From: Oscillospiraceae bacterium
Lineage (GTDB): Bacteria > Bacillota > Clostridia > Oscillospirales > Oscillospiraceae
Length of the DNA stretch: 64,000 bases
NCBI GenBank assembly: GCA_015068245.1
Contig: SVKU01000009.1
Span: 19,011-83,010 of the forward strand
Direction of reading: 5' to 3'
Below, piece by piece: positions 34,925-43,792 of this stretch. The position numbers and the translations under genes are program-made. Numbering within the stretch: the first letter of the stretch is position 1; each line of letters opens with the position of its first letter. The notes under the pieces were generated by a model. That model was not told the origin of the DNA, made no database searches, and worked only from the letters and a program-made list of their open reading frames with translations.

Positions 34925-36121
34925 ATGAAATCACTTACCCAGCTTTACAAAATCGGCAAAGGCCCTTCCAGTTCCCACACCATGGGTCCCGACAAAGCTG
35001 CCCGTCTCTTTGCCGCGGAGAATCCCGGTGCCGACAGCTTTAAATGCGTGCTGTTCGGCTCCCTTGCCAAAACCGGCAAAGGTCACCACACCGACAAGGC
35101 CATAATCGAAGCCTTTGAACCCCGCCCCTGCGAGGTCAGTTTCGATATGGTAACAGGCGACCTTCCCCACGAAAACACCCTTGACCTTTACGCCTATACC
35201 AATGGTAAACAAACCGCATTTATGCGGGTTCTCAGTGTTGGCGGAGGTGAGATCTCTGTCATCGGTCGTCCCGACGTGGCTCCGCCGGAGGTCTATTCCG
35301 AAAGCACCTTTGGGGAGATTGCCGCTTACTGCAAAAGCCACAATATGCGCCTGAGTCAGTATGTTTACCAGACCGAAGGCGAACAGATAAAGGACTATCT
35401 TTACGCTGTTTGGGAAGCTATGAAAAAGTCCATCAACGACGGACTTTCCGTCTCCGGCACTTTGGCAGGCGGACTGAACGTGGAGCGCAAGGCGCAGTTC
35501 CTCTACAACCAGCGTCATATTGACGAAAGCGAATCCACCCGGGAAAACCGCATCGTCTGTGCCTACGCTTTTGCCGTGGGTGAGCAGAATGCCGACGCCG
35601 GTATCGTTGTTACCGCTCCCACCTGCGGAGCCAGCAGCGTTATGCCTGCGGTTTTGAAATACATGCAGGAAAAACGGCATTTTACCGACGAAAAAATCAT
35701 CGATGCTCTGGCGGTTGGCGGTGTTATAGGCAACCTGATAAAGACCAACGCTTCCATCAGCGGTGCGGAATGCGGCTGCCAGGCGGAGATAGGCTCCGCC
35801 TGTTCCATGGCAGCAGCTGCACTGTGCGAGCTTTTTGAAATGGGCATCGACCAGATAGAATACGCAGCCGAGGTTGCCATGGAACATCACCTTGGTCTGA
35901 CCTGCGACCCCATCTGCGGACTTGTTCAGATACCGTGCATCGAACGCGGTGCCGTTGCCGCCATGCGTGCCATTAACGCTTTGTCTCTGGCAAACTTCCT
36001 GTCCGGCACCAGAAAGATATCCTTCGACTTGGTGGTGGCCACAATGTTTGAAACCGGCAAGGATCTGGCTCATATCTACCGTGAGACCTCCGAAGGCGGA
36101 CTGGCAAAGCTTTATAAGTAA
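34925..36121 (+). CDS. sdaA: L-serine ammonia-lyase, single chain, iron-sulfur dependent
   Basis: 398 residues holding both alpha and beta domains in one chain. IGKGPSSSHTMGP is the N-terminal beta-domain signature; Cys in APTCGASS, ECGCQ and CDPICGLVQIPC supply the [4Fe-4S] cluster. It deaminates serine to pyruvate and ammonia. The order of domains and the length match the single-chain form. Start: ATG at 34925 after TTGGAGAAACAT, not in the upstream palindrome. A terminator follows directly. Confidence 0.92.
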   Translation: MKSLTQLYKIGKGPSSSHTMGPDKAARLFAAENPGADSFKCVLFGSLAKTGKGHHTDKAIIEAFEPRPCEVSFDMVTGDLPHENTLDLYAYTNGKQTAFMRVLSVGGGEISVIGRPDVAPPEVYSESTFGEIAAYCKSHNMRLSQYVYQTEGEQIKDYLYAVWEAMKKSINDGLSVSGTLAGGLNVERKAQFLYNQRHIDESESTRENRIVCAYAFAVGEQNADAGIVVTAPTCGASSVMPAVLKYMQEKRHFTDEKIIDALAVGGVIGNLIKTNASISGAECGCQAEIGSACSMAAAALCELFEMGIDQIEYAAEVAMEHHLGLTCDPICGLVQIPCIERGAVAAMRAINALSLANFLSGTRKISFDLVVATMFETGKDLAHIYRETSEGGLAKLYK

Positions 36122-36122
36122 G

Positions 36123-36176
36123 AAAAAACGGCTGCTATGCAGCCGTTTTTTAGGTATCAGGTGTCAGGGATCAGCA
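36123..36176 (+). terminator. Terminator of sdaA followed by a short G-rich tail
   Basis: 13-bp stem (36123-36135 with 36139-36151) ending in T6, then a telomere-like half element (AGGTATCAGGTGTCAGGGATC) without a C arm. Confidence 0.8.
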
Positions 36177-36270
36177 TGTGCGGAATATCCACCAAATCTA
36201 CCATTTACTTTTTTGAAACTGTTGTTATAATTATGAACATAATATAATTTTATGAAAGGAAAGAAAAAAC

Positions 36271-38007
36271 ATGAAAAAGATCCTCGCACTTACTCTGGCT
36301 CTTGCGATGATGCTTTGCCTGTTCGTTGGCTGCGGTTCGAAAACCGAAGAAGCTCCCGCTGAAGAAGTCTCCGAAGCTCCTGTTTCCGAAGCTCCCGCAG
36401 AGCTCGCTGCATCCTCCGAACCCGCTCCCGAAGCAGACGCCGAACTGATCGAAAGCGTCTCCGACACCACTACCGCTGACACCAATGCAGAAGCCTCTGA
36501 ATTGGGCGGCTCCATCGATGTCATCTCCTATCCTCTGGATAACGGCACCACCCTCACCCTGTGGCGCAGCTTCTCTGCCTTCATCTTTGGCGAGATCCTG
36601 AGCGGTTGGGAAGACATGCCCACCCTGCCCATCATTGAGGAAAAGACCGGTGTTTCCATCGACTTCATCTCCCCCAGTGAAGCCACCGAGTCCGAACAGT
36701 TCAACCTGATGATCGCTTCCGGCGAGTATCCTGACCTGTTCAACCTGTCCAACTACACCGGCGGCATCGCTCTGGCTTACGAAGAAGAGGTCTGCATCGA
36801 CCTGACCGACATCATCGACGAGTATGCTCCCAACTACATGGCATACGTCAACGGTATGGACGACTACACCCAGCGTCTTTGCCGCACCGAAGAAGGCAAG
36901 ATCCTCCAGGTTCTGACTCTGACCTCTGAAGTCCTGCACGAACAGGGTCTTGCCCTGCGTACCGACTGGCTGGAAAAATGGGATATGGAAGTTCCCTCCA
37001 CTATCGACGAAATGCACGGCTATCTGACCAATGTCAAGACCGAATACAACTGCAAGTACCCCATGTTTATCGACAACTCCGGCGTTCTCGAAGGCTTTAC
37101 CGCAGCTTTCGGCATGCCTGGTTTCCAGCTTGGCGGATCCAACGCTTCCATGATGCTTGAGGGTGAAACCGTTGTTTCCGGCCTGACCCACGACGGTTAC
37201 CGCCAGTACCTCGAAACCTTCCATCAGTGGTACAGCGAAGGCCTCATCAAGGAAGACTTCTACTCCGAAAAATACGGCCCCGACTACATCAACGCCTATG
37301 TTTCCGCCGGTGACTGCGGCCTGACCACAATCCGCGGCGACAAGTTTGAAACCATGAAAAACAACGCCACCGACCCCGAATTCAAGTTCGGCGGCATCCC
37401 CGCCCTGACCCTTGAAGAGGGCGGCACCTATAAATTCATGATGAAGAGCAGCCGTCTTGGCAACGGCGGTCTGTCCATTTCCACCGACTGCGAAAACCCC
37501 GAAGATGCTCTGATGTTCATGAACTGGTTCTACACCGATGAGGGCTACATCCTGTCCAACTACGGCGAAGAAGGCGTTGCTTTCAACTACAATGCCGAAG
37601 GCGAACCCGAATACACCGAGTTCATCACCAACAACCCCAACGGCTGGAACATGGTTTCCGTCAGAAACATTTACACAAACCCCGTATTCCCCATGTACAA
37701 CAATGCCACCGCTCTGCTGTACACCTATGCGGATTACGAGCTGGAAGCTTTTGAGATGTGGGCCATCGGCACCGACGAGTGCAGCCTGCCCACTCTGAAC
37801 CTGACCACCGACGAAAGCTCCGAATATACCCTCATTGTTTCCGACATCTGCTCCTTTGTTGACGAGCAGAGTCTGAAATGGATGGTTGGCGAAGAAGAGC
37901 TGACCGACGAAGCCTGGAACGAATACGTTGCTCAGGTCGAATCCATGAACCTGGGCCGCGCTGTTGAAATTTATCAGACTGCTTACGACCGCTTCATGGC
38001 TGCTTAA
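36271..38007 (+). CDS. Extracellular solute-binding lipoprotein, orphan
   Basis: 578 residues. Signal peptide MKKILALTLALAMMLCLFVG with lipobox cysteine C21, then an Ala/Glu/Pro/Ser-rich linker (about 25-80). A family 1 type binding-protein body follows (EEKTGVSIDFISPSEATE, GGEY-like ASGEYPDLFN). Proteins of this size usually feed oligosaccharide ABC importers of the LplA/YtcQ kind. No permease or ATPase gene is near, so it is an orphan binding protein, using a permease encoded elsewhere or acting as a surface receptor. ATG after AAAGGAAAG. Codon use suggests high expression. Confidence 0.88.
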   Translation: MKKILALTLALAMMLCLFVGCGSKTEEAPAEEVSEAPVSEAPAELAASSEPAPEADAELIESVSDTTTADTNAEASELGGSIDVISYPLDNGTTLTLWRSFSAFIFGEILSGWEDMPTLPIIEEKTGVSIDFISPSEATESEQFNLMIASGEYPDLFNLSNYTGGIALAYEEEVCIDLTDIIDEYAPNYMAYVNGMDDYTQRLCRTEEGKILQVLTLTSEVLHEQGLALRTDWLEKWDMEVPSTIDEMHGYLTNVKTEYNCKYPMFIDNSGVLEGFTAAFGMPGFQLGGSNASMMLEGETVVSGLTHDGYRQYLETFHQWYSEGLIKEDFYSEKYGPDYINAYVSAGDCGLTTIRGDKFETMKNNATDPEFKFGGIPALTLEEGGTYKFMMKSSRLGNGGLSISTDCENPEDALMFMNWFYTDEGYILSNYGEEGVAFNYNAEGEPEYTEFITNNPNGWNMVSVRNIYTNPVFPMYNNATALLYTYADYELEAFEMWAIGTDECSLPTLNLTTDESSEYTLIVSDICSFVDEQSLKWMVGEEELTDEAWNEYVAQVESMNLGRAVEIYQTAYDRFMAA

Positions 38008-38017
38008 AGGTTATATG

Positions 38018-38082
38018 ACAAAAAACTCCGTGCAAAAGCACGGAGTTTTTTGTCAGGGATCAGGGATCAGGGGGCAGGGATC
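38018..38082 (+). terminator. Terminator of the binding-protein gene followed by a G-rich tail
   Basis: 16-bp stem (38018-38033 with 38038-38053) with a T6 run, then three to four GGGATCA units (38052-38082), a telomere-like half element. Confidence 0.85.
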
Positions 38083-38135
38083 GCTCGCCGACAATTTCCA
38101 CTTGGGCAGGCAGATAAATTGAATTGACATGCAAA

Positions 38136-38561
38136 TCAGAAAGATGCCTCAAACCAAAACCATTTATCCATGATACGGACGGAAACGCCATGATTGTCTG
38201 TTCCATCCGTCCATGTTGCACGATCGCCGTCAATTTCCAGTGGAGAAATAGAAGCATCAGCAGATGAAAAGACTTTATGGGTATTATCTGCGGAGTAATA
38301 AAACCCTTTGTATGTAGAACCGGGAGCTAATCCAAAACCGCCCGTCATAAACTCAACCATGTTGTCTTCATGATAGACATCCACATCCCATAATCCATAG
38401 GAAGAGCTTCTGGTTTCACTATCAGCCAATAACTTCTCCGAATACTCTTCCAATACTGTGTGGAAGACTGTTACATATGTTTGAATGAGTTTATCTTTGA
38501 ACACGAATCCTAAGATAATCACCGCAATTATTAAAAATATCAAGGTCATTTTCTTTTTCAT
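38136..38561 (-). CDS. Small membrane-anchored protein of unknown function
   Basis: 141 residues: a short KKK start, one N-terminal membrane segment (about 6-22), then an extracytoplasmic domain of about 110 residues rich in aromatic residues (SYGLWDVDVYHEDN, GFYYSADNTHKVF, DKWFWFEASF). There is no lipobox. I do not recognise the domain. ATG after AAGGTGGTTGCTAT. Flanked by two intergenic regions; not in an operon. Confidence 0.7.
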   Translation of the reverse strand: MKKKMTLIFLIIAVIILGFVFKDKLIQTYVTVFHTVLEEYSEKLLADSETRSSSYGLWDVDVYHEDNMVEFMTGGFGLAPGSTYKGFYYSADNTHKVFSSADASISPLEIDGDRATWTDGTDNHGVSVRIMDKWFWFEASF

Positions 38562-38635
38562 ATAGCAACCACCTTCGATAAATTCAATATATCAAATCAT
38601 TACTTAAATTATAAATGATTCAGTATTTTATGTAA

Positions 38636-38720
38636 CGACGGACGGCTCGCTGCCGTCCGTCCGGTGAATTATTTCGATTCGCTGATGCGCTTTTCGAATC
38701 TGATCTGGGAAGTGGCGCTG
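38636..38720 (-). repeat. Diverged copy of the purF 3' end and its hairpin
   Basis: 85 bp aligned without gaps to 39206-39290, 14 differences. It retains a reading frame ...RFEKRISESK and stop; five codon differences are silent and two change the residue. The hairpin GACGGACGG-CTCGCTG-CCGTCCGTC (38637-38661) is identical in both. It abuts the stop codon of the gene at 38723. Confidence 0.85.
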
Positions 38721-38722
38721 CT

Positions 38723-39160
38723 TTATAAATCCAATATATTCTCTGCGATTTTTGTGGCAGATTCAACCATTTGGGGGCAAAACTCTGTAAACAGATTTCT
38801 TTCAATTGCGGCTGCGGTTCCTTCCGCAGTGCCTAAATCATATCCCAGAAGTTCTTTGCACAAGTATGAGCCGTTTTCTTCTTTGAATTCGTCCAAAAAC
38901 TTTTCGGTCAGTCCATCTGTTTTCAGGCAGCTTTTGAAGTCCCCTTCAACGCACTGACCATATTTCAGCCCGATTGCCATCAATGCACCAGTGCAGGCAC
39001 CGCACACTTCGCCCTTCTTCATTCCGCTTCCGAAGCATGCTCCAATTTTCAAAGCCTGTTCTTCCGATAAGCCCAGTTCTTCTGCAAATGCTGCAAATAC
39101 AGCCTGAGAACAATGAAATCTTTTTCCAAATAACTCTTTTGCTTTTTCTGTATGCGTCAT
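38723..39160 (-). CDS. C_GCAxxG_C_C family redox-type protein
   Basis: 145 residues. CSQAV near the N-terminus, ACFGSGMKKGEVCGACTGALMAIG (GxxC-GA-TG core), then later single cysteines, are the pattern of the C_GCAxxG_C_C family, believed to bind a metal or Fe-S centre; function unknown. ATG at 39160 with AAGGAG 6 nt before it (the adjacent ATG at 39163 is too close). It sits exactly between the real end of purF and a copy of that end, as if inserted there. Confidence 0.85.
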   Translation of the reverse strand: MTHTEKAKELFGKRFHCSQAVFAAFAEELGLSEEQALKIGACFGSGMKKGEVCGACTGALMAIGLKYGQCVEGDFKSCLKTDGLTEKFLDEFKEENGSYLCKELLGYDLGTAEGTAAAIERNLFTEFCPQMVESATKIAENILDL

Positions 39161-39205
39161 CATTTGCTCCTTTTTGAGAATTATGCGTTGTTATCCGTAA
39201 ACCTG

Positions 39206-39290
39206 CGACGGACGGCTCGCTGCCGTCCGTCGTAAGTTTTACTTCGATTCGCTGATACGCTTCTCAAATCTGCTCTGGGAGGTTTCGCTG
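39206..39290 (-). repeat. purF 3' end and hairpin, original copy
   Basis: Partner of 38636-38720. It includes the last 17 codons of purF and the perfect hairpin 39207-39231 that probably terminates purF. Confidence 0.85.
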
Positions 39291-40675
39291 GGTACCTCGG
39301 TGGGATATTCGCCGTTGAAGCAGGCTACGCAGAAGTTTTTGCAGTTGCCCACAGCGATTTTGGTAACGGCGTCCATAGACAGATAGCCCAGAGTATCCGC
39401 TCCGATGATCTCGGCGATCTCTTCCACGGAATATTTGCAGGCAATGAGCTTGTCTTTGGAGTCTATATCGGTGCCGTAATAGCAGGGGTTCAGGAAGGGA
39501 GGAGAAGAAATTCTCATATGTACCTCGCTGGCGCCTGCGTCACGGAGCATCTTGACGATAAGCTTACAGGTTGTTCCTCGGACGATAGAGTCGTCTACCA
39601 GCACAACTCTCTTGCCTTTAACTGCCTGAGACAGGGCGTTGAGCTTGATACGAACCTTGTCCTCACGGGATTTCTGACCGGGAGATATAAAGGTACGACC
39701 GATGTATTTGTTCTTGATAAGACCCACGCCGTAAGGTATGCCGGACTGACGGGCGTAACCCATGGCAGCATCAAGACCGCTGTCGGGTGCGCCGATAACG
39801 ATATCTGCCTGAACGGGATGCTCCAGAGCCAGGTATGCGCCGGCTCTCAGGCGGGCTTCGTGGACGGAACAGCCGTCGATAACGGAGTCGGGGCGGGCAA
39901 AGTAGATATATTCAAATACGCAGGGGCTGTGAGGTTTTCCACAGTGGTCACGGATGGAGGTCACACCGTTCTTGCTGAACACAACGATCTCGCCGGGTTC
40001 AAGGTCACGGATAAGGGTGGCTCCAACGGAGTCCAGAGCGCAGCTTTCGGAAGCGATGATATATCTGCCGTCTTCGGTCTGACCGTAGCACATGGGACGG
40101 AAACCGTTTTCGTCACGGCAGGCGATGATCTTGGAGGGGGACATGATGATAAGGGAGTATGCGCCCTTGAGCTTGTACATAGCCTGGTTCAGAGCCTGCT
40201 CAATGGAGGGAGCAGTGAGGCGTTCCTTGATGAGAATATAGGAAATGACCTCTGCCTGAGAACGGGTGTGGAACAGGGCCCCCTGAAGTTCCAGCTCTTC
40301 ACGCAGCTCAACATAGTTGACAAGGCTGCCGTTATGGCCAACAGCTATACGACCCTTGATGTGGTTGGCAACTATAGGCTGAGCGTTGGCACGGTCACTG
40401 CCGTACTCGGTGCCGTAAAGCACATGGCCGATAGCCATATTGCCGGTACCCAGCGATGCCATAACATCGGGAGTGAATACATCGTTTACTATACCCACAT
40501 CCTTGTAGGTGCGGAACAGACCGTCGTCGCCAACGCAGATACCGCAGCTTTCCTGACCTCTGTGCTGGAGGGCGAAAAGTCCGTAATAGGTGGTGGAAGC
40601 AACATCGCTTTCAGTGGGAGAATACACGCCGAACAAACCGCATTCTTCGTGGACTTTATCAAAATCAAAGCTCAT
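39239..40675 (-). CDS. purF: Amidophosphoribosyltransferase
   Basis: 478 residues. The N-terminal propeptide (about 11 residues) ends before the nucleophile Cys of EECGLFGVY; the Ntn glutaminase domain is followed by a PRTase domain with VVLVDDSIVRGTT. Cysteines near the C-terminus (CKNFCVACFNG) indicate the Bacillus-type [4Fe-4S]-containing enzyme. It makes phosphoribosylamine, the first step of purine synthesis. The other pur genes are not here. Its ATG overlaps the stop of a 24-codon upstream reading frame (TAATG). The ribosome site AAAGGAAG lies 9-10 nt upstream. Confidence 0.95.
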   Translation of the reverse strand: MSFDFDKVHEECGLFGVYSPTESDVASTTYYGLFALQHRGQESCGICVGDDGLFRTYKDVGIVNDVFTPDVMASLGTGNMAIGHVLYGTEYGSDRANAQPIVANHIKGRIAVGHNGSLVNYVELREELELQGALFHTRSQAEVISYILIKERLTAPSIEQALNQAMYKLKGAYSLIIMSPSKIIACRDENGFRPMCYGQTEDGRYIIASESCALDSVGATLIRDLEPGEIVVFSKNGVTSIRDHCGKPHSPCVFEYIYFARPDSVIDGCSVHEARLRAGAYLALEHPVQADIVIGAPDSGLDAAMGYARQSGIPYGVGLIKNKYIGRTFISPGQKSREDKVRIKLNALSQAVKGKRVVLVDDSIVRGTTCKLIVKMLRDAGASEVHMRISSPPFLNPCYYGTDIDSKDKLIACKYSVEEIAEIIGADTLGYLSMDAVTKIAVGNCKNFCVACFNGEYPTEVPSETSQSRFEKRISESK

Positions 40676-40749
40676 TAATAATCTTCCTTTCCATTAACCA
40701 TGGTGGACGCACAGCGTTCATCAGCATAAATCTGTCCTTTTTCGGACAT
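40675..40749 (-). CDS. Possible 24-aa leader peptide coupled to purF
   Basis: Reading frame beginning MSEKGQIYADERCAS and ending in TAATG, so that its stop overlaps the purF ATG. No strong ribosome site precedes it and it may be chance. If translated it would couple purF translation to the leader. Confidence 0.25.
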   Translation of the reverse strand: MSEKGQIYADERCASTMVNGKEDY

Positions 40750-40954
40750 AAGCATCTTTATTTCAATACAATATTATCATAACGCCGTACCAAACTACAA
40801 GATACGAAATTATACAACATAGAAAAAAAGTTTCGGTTTTGATATGTCATTTTGACGAAACAGCAGTATTATCACATTCAAAGTTGCGAAAGATTACCTG
40901 TATGATGTTTCCCGACCAACGCCACATATGGTCGGTCAGGGTTCTTATTTCTGA

Positions 40955-40983
40955 TTGCCATAACCCCTAATTAATGGTATAAT
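40955..40983 (+). promoter_or_regulatory. Promoter of the SLH surface protein gene
   Basis: TTGCCA (40955-40960), 17-bp spacer, TATAAT (40978-40983). The start codon lies 36 bp downstream after GAGGAGG. Confidence 0.75.
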
Positions 40984-41018
40984 TTGTTTGGAAATTTGAA
41001 ACAGAGGAGGAATTTCAA

Positions 41019-43469
41019 TTGAAAGGTATAAAAAAACTCCTGTGCCTGCTCCTGGTTTCTGCCATGCTGATGGGTGTATGTGTCACCGGCGGTTTTGCCG
41101 CTGATCCCGCATTCACCGACTATGCTTCCGTCGAAAACAAGGAAGCCGTGTCTGCCATGGTGGACTTCGGTGTTATCAACGGCATCGAACAGGCTGACGG
41201 CACCTATAAGTTTGACCCCAAGGCCAACATCACCCGTGAACAGATGGCCAAAATGATCGCCGTTTCCGTTACTCTTGCCACCGGCGAGAAGATCAAAGGC
41301 ACCGAGGGTCGTTTTTCCGACATTGAAGACCGCTGGTCCGAAGATTATATCAACTTCTGCGCCGACAAGAAGATAATCGACGGTCTTGGCAACGGCAAGT
41401 TCGGTTACGACGGTTCTATAACCGTTATTCAGACCGCCAAGCTGCTGCTGGCTGCCATGGGCAACACCGGCCTTACCGGAGAAGCATGGCTGGAAAACAC
41501 CATCAATGCCGCCAACAGGATCAAGCTGCTGGACGGCATCACCACCAGCCCCAACGATCCCATTTCCCGTGATGAGGCCGCTTTGATGATCTACACCGCC
41601 CTCATGCTTTCCGACGGCAGCGCAAACCTGCCCAAGGTCAACTATATCCCCGGCGGCGAAACCGTACAGTATGAAGAACTGACCATCACCGACAACACTT
41701 ACTTTGCCACCGGTTCCGGCTATACCCTGTCCATGATCGTGGACGGTGTCCACAAGGATATGGCTCCCGGCGAATATAAAGGCGAGATCTATATCTGCTC
41801 CACCGAAAACGTTGTTGCCTACTACAGCAATCACGGCAAAATGTCCGAGCAGAAGATGACCGTTGCCCTTTATGTTGACGAAAACGGTGTTGTTCCCGAA
41901 AAGTCTGTGCTGAAAGCACTAAACAACGTGGCTTACAACAGTGAAGGTGCTTCCGGCGGCTCCGTCACCTCCGAGGGTGAACGCTTTGGCGCTGTCCGTG
42001 TAGGCGGCAAGGGTGAATACACCGTTTCCGGCATGAAGGTCGACCTGACCGGTGTTGGCGGCAACGACTTTACCGGTATCGGTTCCGCTTTTGCCGCAGC
42101 CGATGAAGGCAAGCTGACCCTTAACAACGTCACCGTTAACACCAACGGTATTCTCCGCACCGCAGCCTTTGTTGGCAACCACGGTACTCTCACCGTTAAC
42201 GACTCCTATTTCTACTGCAACGACGGCGGCTATACCTCCGCCACTGCTCCCACCGTTTCCGGTGCCGGCATGACCACACCTCCCAAGGCTCTGGGCGTTC
42301 TCGGTTACTGCCGCGCCACCTGCATGGTTGACTCCGGCACCTCCTATTACAACAACAGCACCATCATATCCGAAATGTGGGGCGCACTGGCTACCGACGC
42401 CGTGGAAGACGGCAAAATGTATGTGGATAACTGCACCATCGAAACCAAAACCAACGGTTACGGTGCTTACTCCATCGGTCCCTGCGAAGAATACTTTAAA
42501 GACAGTGTTTTCAATGTAGCCGATATGGGCGTCATCTGCGCCGCTGAAGGCCACTGTGAACTGGACAATACCGTTATCAATTCCGAAAGATACGGCATCG
42601 TCACTCACCAGCCCTTTGGTCTTATTTCCCGCATCTACCTGAAGAACGGTTCCGTTATCAACGCTGAATACTGCGGTATTCAGATCAAGAGCCGCGGTTC
42701 CGACGTTCTTGTTGAAGAATCCGACATCAACGTCAAAAACGGTCCCATGATCCAGATGCAGTACAACGACGATACCGGCGCCGGCACCATCAATGATGCT
42801 TTCAACACCACCGTTCGCATCGTTAACAGTGACCTGACCGGCGACATCATCCAGTCCCAGCCCGGCGGCAAAAAGGGCGACGCTGTTCTGGAAGTTTCCA
42901 TGGACACTTCCTCCGTCACCGGTGCCATCACCACCGCTATCCAGGCCAACGAAGTCACCAACGGCAAATTTAACGAGGACAACAACTATCTTGTTGGCCG
43001 CTGCACCAACACCTTTGCTGTTCTGGACGGCAGCCAGCTGAAGCTGACCATGGAAAACTCTTCCGAATGGAACGTCACCGAAGCCAGCTATCTGACCTAT
43101 CTGAACGTCGGCACCGGCTGCAAGGTCAACGGCAAGATCTACGTTGACTATGAACTGGTTGAGGGTCCCGGCGAATACGAAGGCAGCATCATCGTAATGC
43201 CCGCTTCTTCCGAGGAAGCTCCTGAAGCTCCCACCTACGAATGGGCAGATTATCAGCAGTTCCTGTGTGAAGTCGCCCGCGAGCTGGCTCCCGAACCCGG
43301 TGATTCCCTCGAGCACGAGGAAGCCATTGCTCAGTGCTCCACCATGGAAGACCTTTACGCTGTTTCATCCATGGGCTTCATGTTCCAGGTTCTGAAGGTA
43401 CCCTCCTTTGACGAGTGGGTAGCCGGCGGTGCCATCTCCGGTGCTGACTGGGTTGCCGCAAACGCATAA
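41019..43469 (+). CDS. Secreted SLH-domain protein with a parallel beta-helix-like region
   Basis: 816 residues. Signal peptide (MKGIKKLLCLLLVSAMLMGV...GGFAA), three SLH-type repeats (about 30-200; FSDIEDRWSEDYINFCADKKII is typical) that would bind secondary cell-wall polymer. Then about 400 residues of short beta repeats with asparagine/glycine turns (GTLTVNDSYFYCNDGG, GKMYVDNCTIET, VLVEESDINVKNG) like a right-handed beta-helix. An acidic, Pro-rich linker and a C-terminal 70-residue domain follow. Surface anchoring is clear; ligand or enzyme activity is unknown. The start is TTG at 41019, 9 nt after GGAGG. Strong promoter, perfect terminator and biased codons suggest high expression. Confidence 0.88.
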   Translation: MKGIKKLLCLLLVSAMLMGVCVTGGFAADPAFTDYASVENKEAVSAMVDFGVINGIEQADGTYKFDPKANITREQMAKMIAVSVTLATGEKIKGTEGRFSDIEDRWSEDYINFCADKKIIDGLGNGKFGYDGSITVIQTAKLLLAAMGNTGLTGEAWLENTINAANRIKLLDGITTSPNDPISRDEAALMIYTALMLSDGSANLPKVNYIPGGETVQYEELTITDNTYFATGSGYTLSMIVDGVHKDMAPGEYKGEIYICSTENVVAYYSNHGKMSEQKMTVALYVDENGVVPEKSVLKALNNVAYNSEGASGGSVTSEGERFGAVRVGGKGEYTVSGMKVDLTGVGGNDFTGIGSAFAAADEGKLTLNNVTVNTNGILRTAAFVGNHGTLTVNDSYFYCNDGGYTSATAPTVSGAGMTTPPKALGVLGYCRATCMVDSGTSYYNNSTIISEMWGALATDAVEDGKMYVDNCTIETKTNGYGAYSIGPCEEYFKDSVFNVADMGVICAAEGHCELDNTVINSERYGIVTHQPFGLISRIYLKNGSVINAEYCGIQIKSRGSDVLVEESDINVKNGPMIQMQYNDDTGAGTINDAFNTTVRIVNSDLTGDIIQSQPGGKKGDAVLEVSMDTSSVTGAITTAIQANEVTNGKFNEDNNYLVGRCTNTFAVLDGSQLKLTMENSSEWNVTEASYLTYLNVGTGCKVNGKIYVDYELVEGPGEYEGSIIVMPASSEEAPEAPTYEWADYQQFLCEVARELAPEPGDSLEHEEAIAQCSTMEDLYAVSSMGFMFQVLKVPSFDEWVAGGAISGADWVAANA

Positions 43470-43476
43470 GTATCGA

Positions 43477-43527
43477 TTAAAACAATCGGCTGTGAAAGCT
43501 TTTTGCTTTCACAGCCGATTGTTTTAA
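43477..43527 (+). terminator. Terminator of the SLH surface protein gene
   Basis: Perfect 23-bp stem (43477-43499 with 43505-43527) around a T5 loop, beginning 7 bp after the stop. Confidence 0.85.
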
Positions 43528-43708
43528 TTAATAATTAACAATTAATAATTAATAATCCACAGTAGACAGTGCAACGGAACAGTCTGAGACTCATGCCGAT
43601 GCAATGCATTGGCATGTCGGAAAATCGCAAGCGATTTTCACAGTTCCCTACGATGCAGGATGTAAAATATTGCGTTATTAATTATTAATTATTAACTATT
43701 AATTGTAA
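43524..43708. repeat. AT-arm compound inverted repeat (site 2)
   Basis: Arm 43524-43556 and inverted arm 43672-43707 of TTAATAATTAA units. The 115-bp spacer contains hairpins such as CCGATGCAATGCATTGGC and AAAATCGC-AA-GCGATTTT. No gene. The spacer shares words with that at 51120-51210 (GTCGG, AAAATC, GCGATTTT, ACGATxCAG). Confidence 0.6.
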
Positions 43709-43792
43709 ATTACTGTCTTAATAAATCCTTAATGATTTTGCCTCTTTCTTATTAATCGAAAAGGGGTTATTATATTGTTGAGGTGAACAGTT

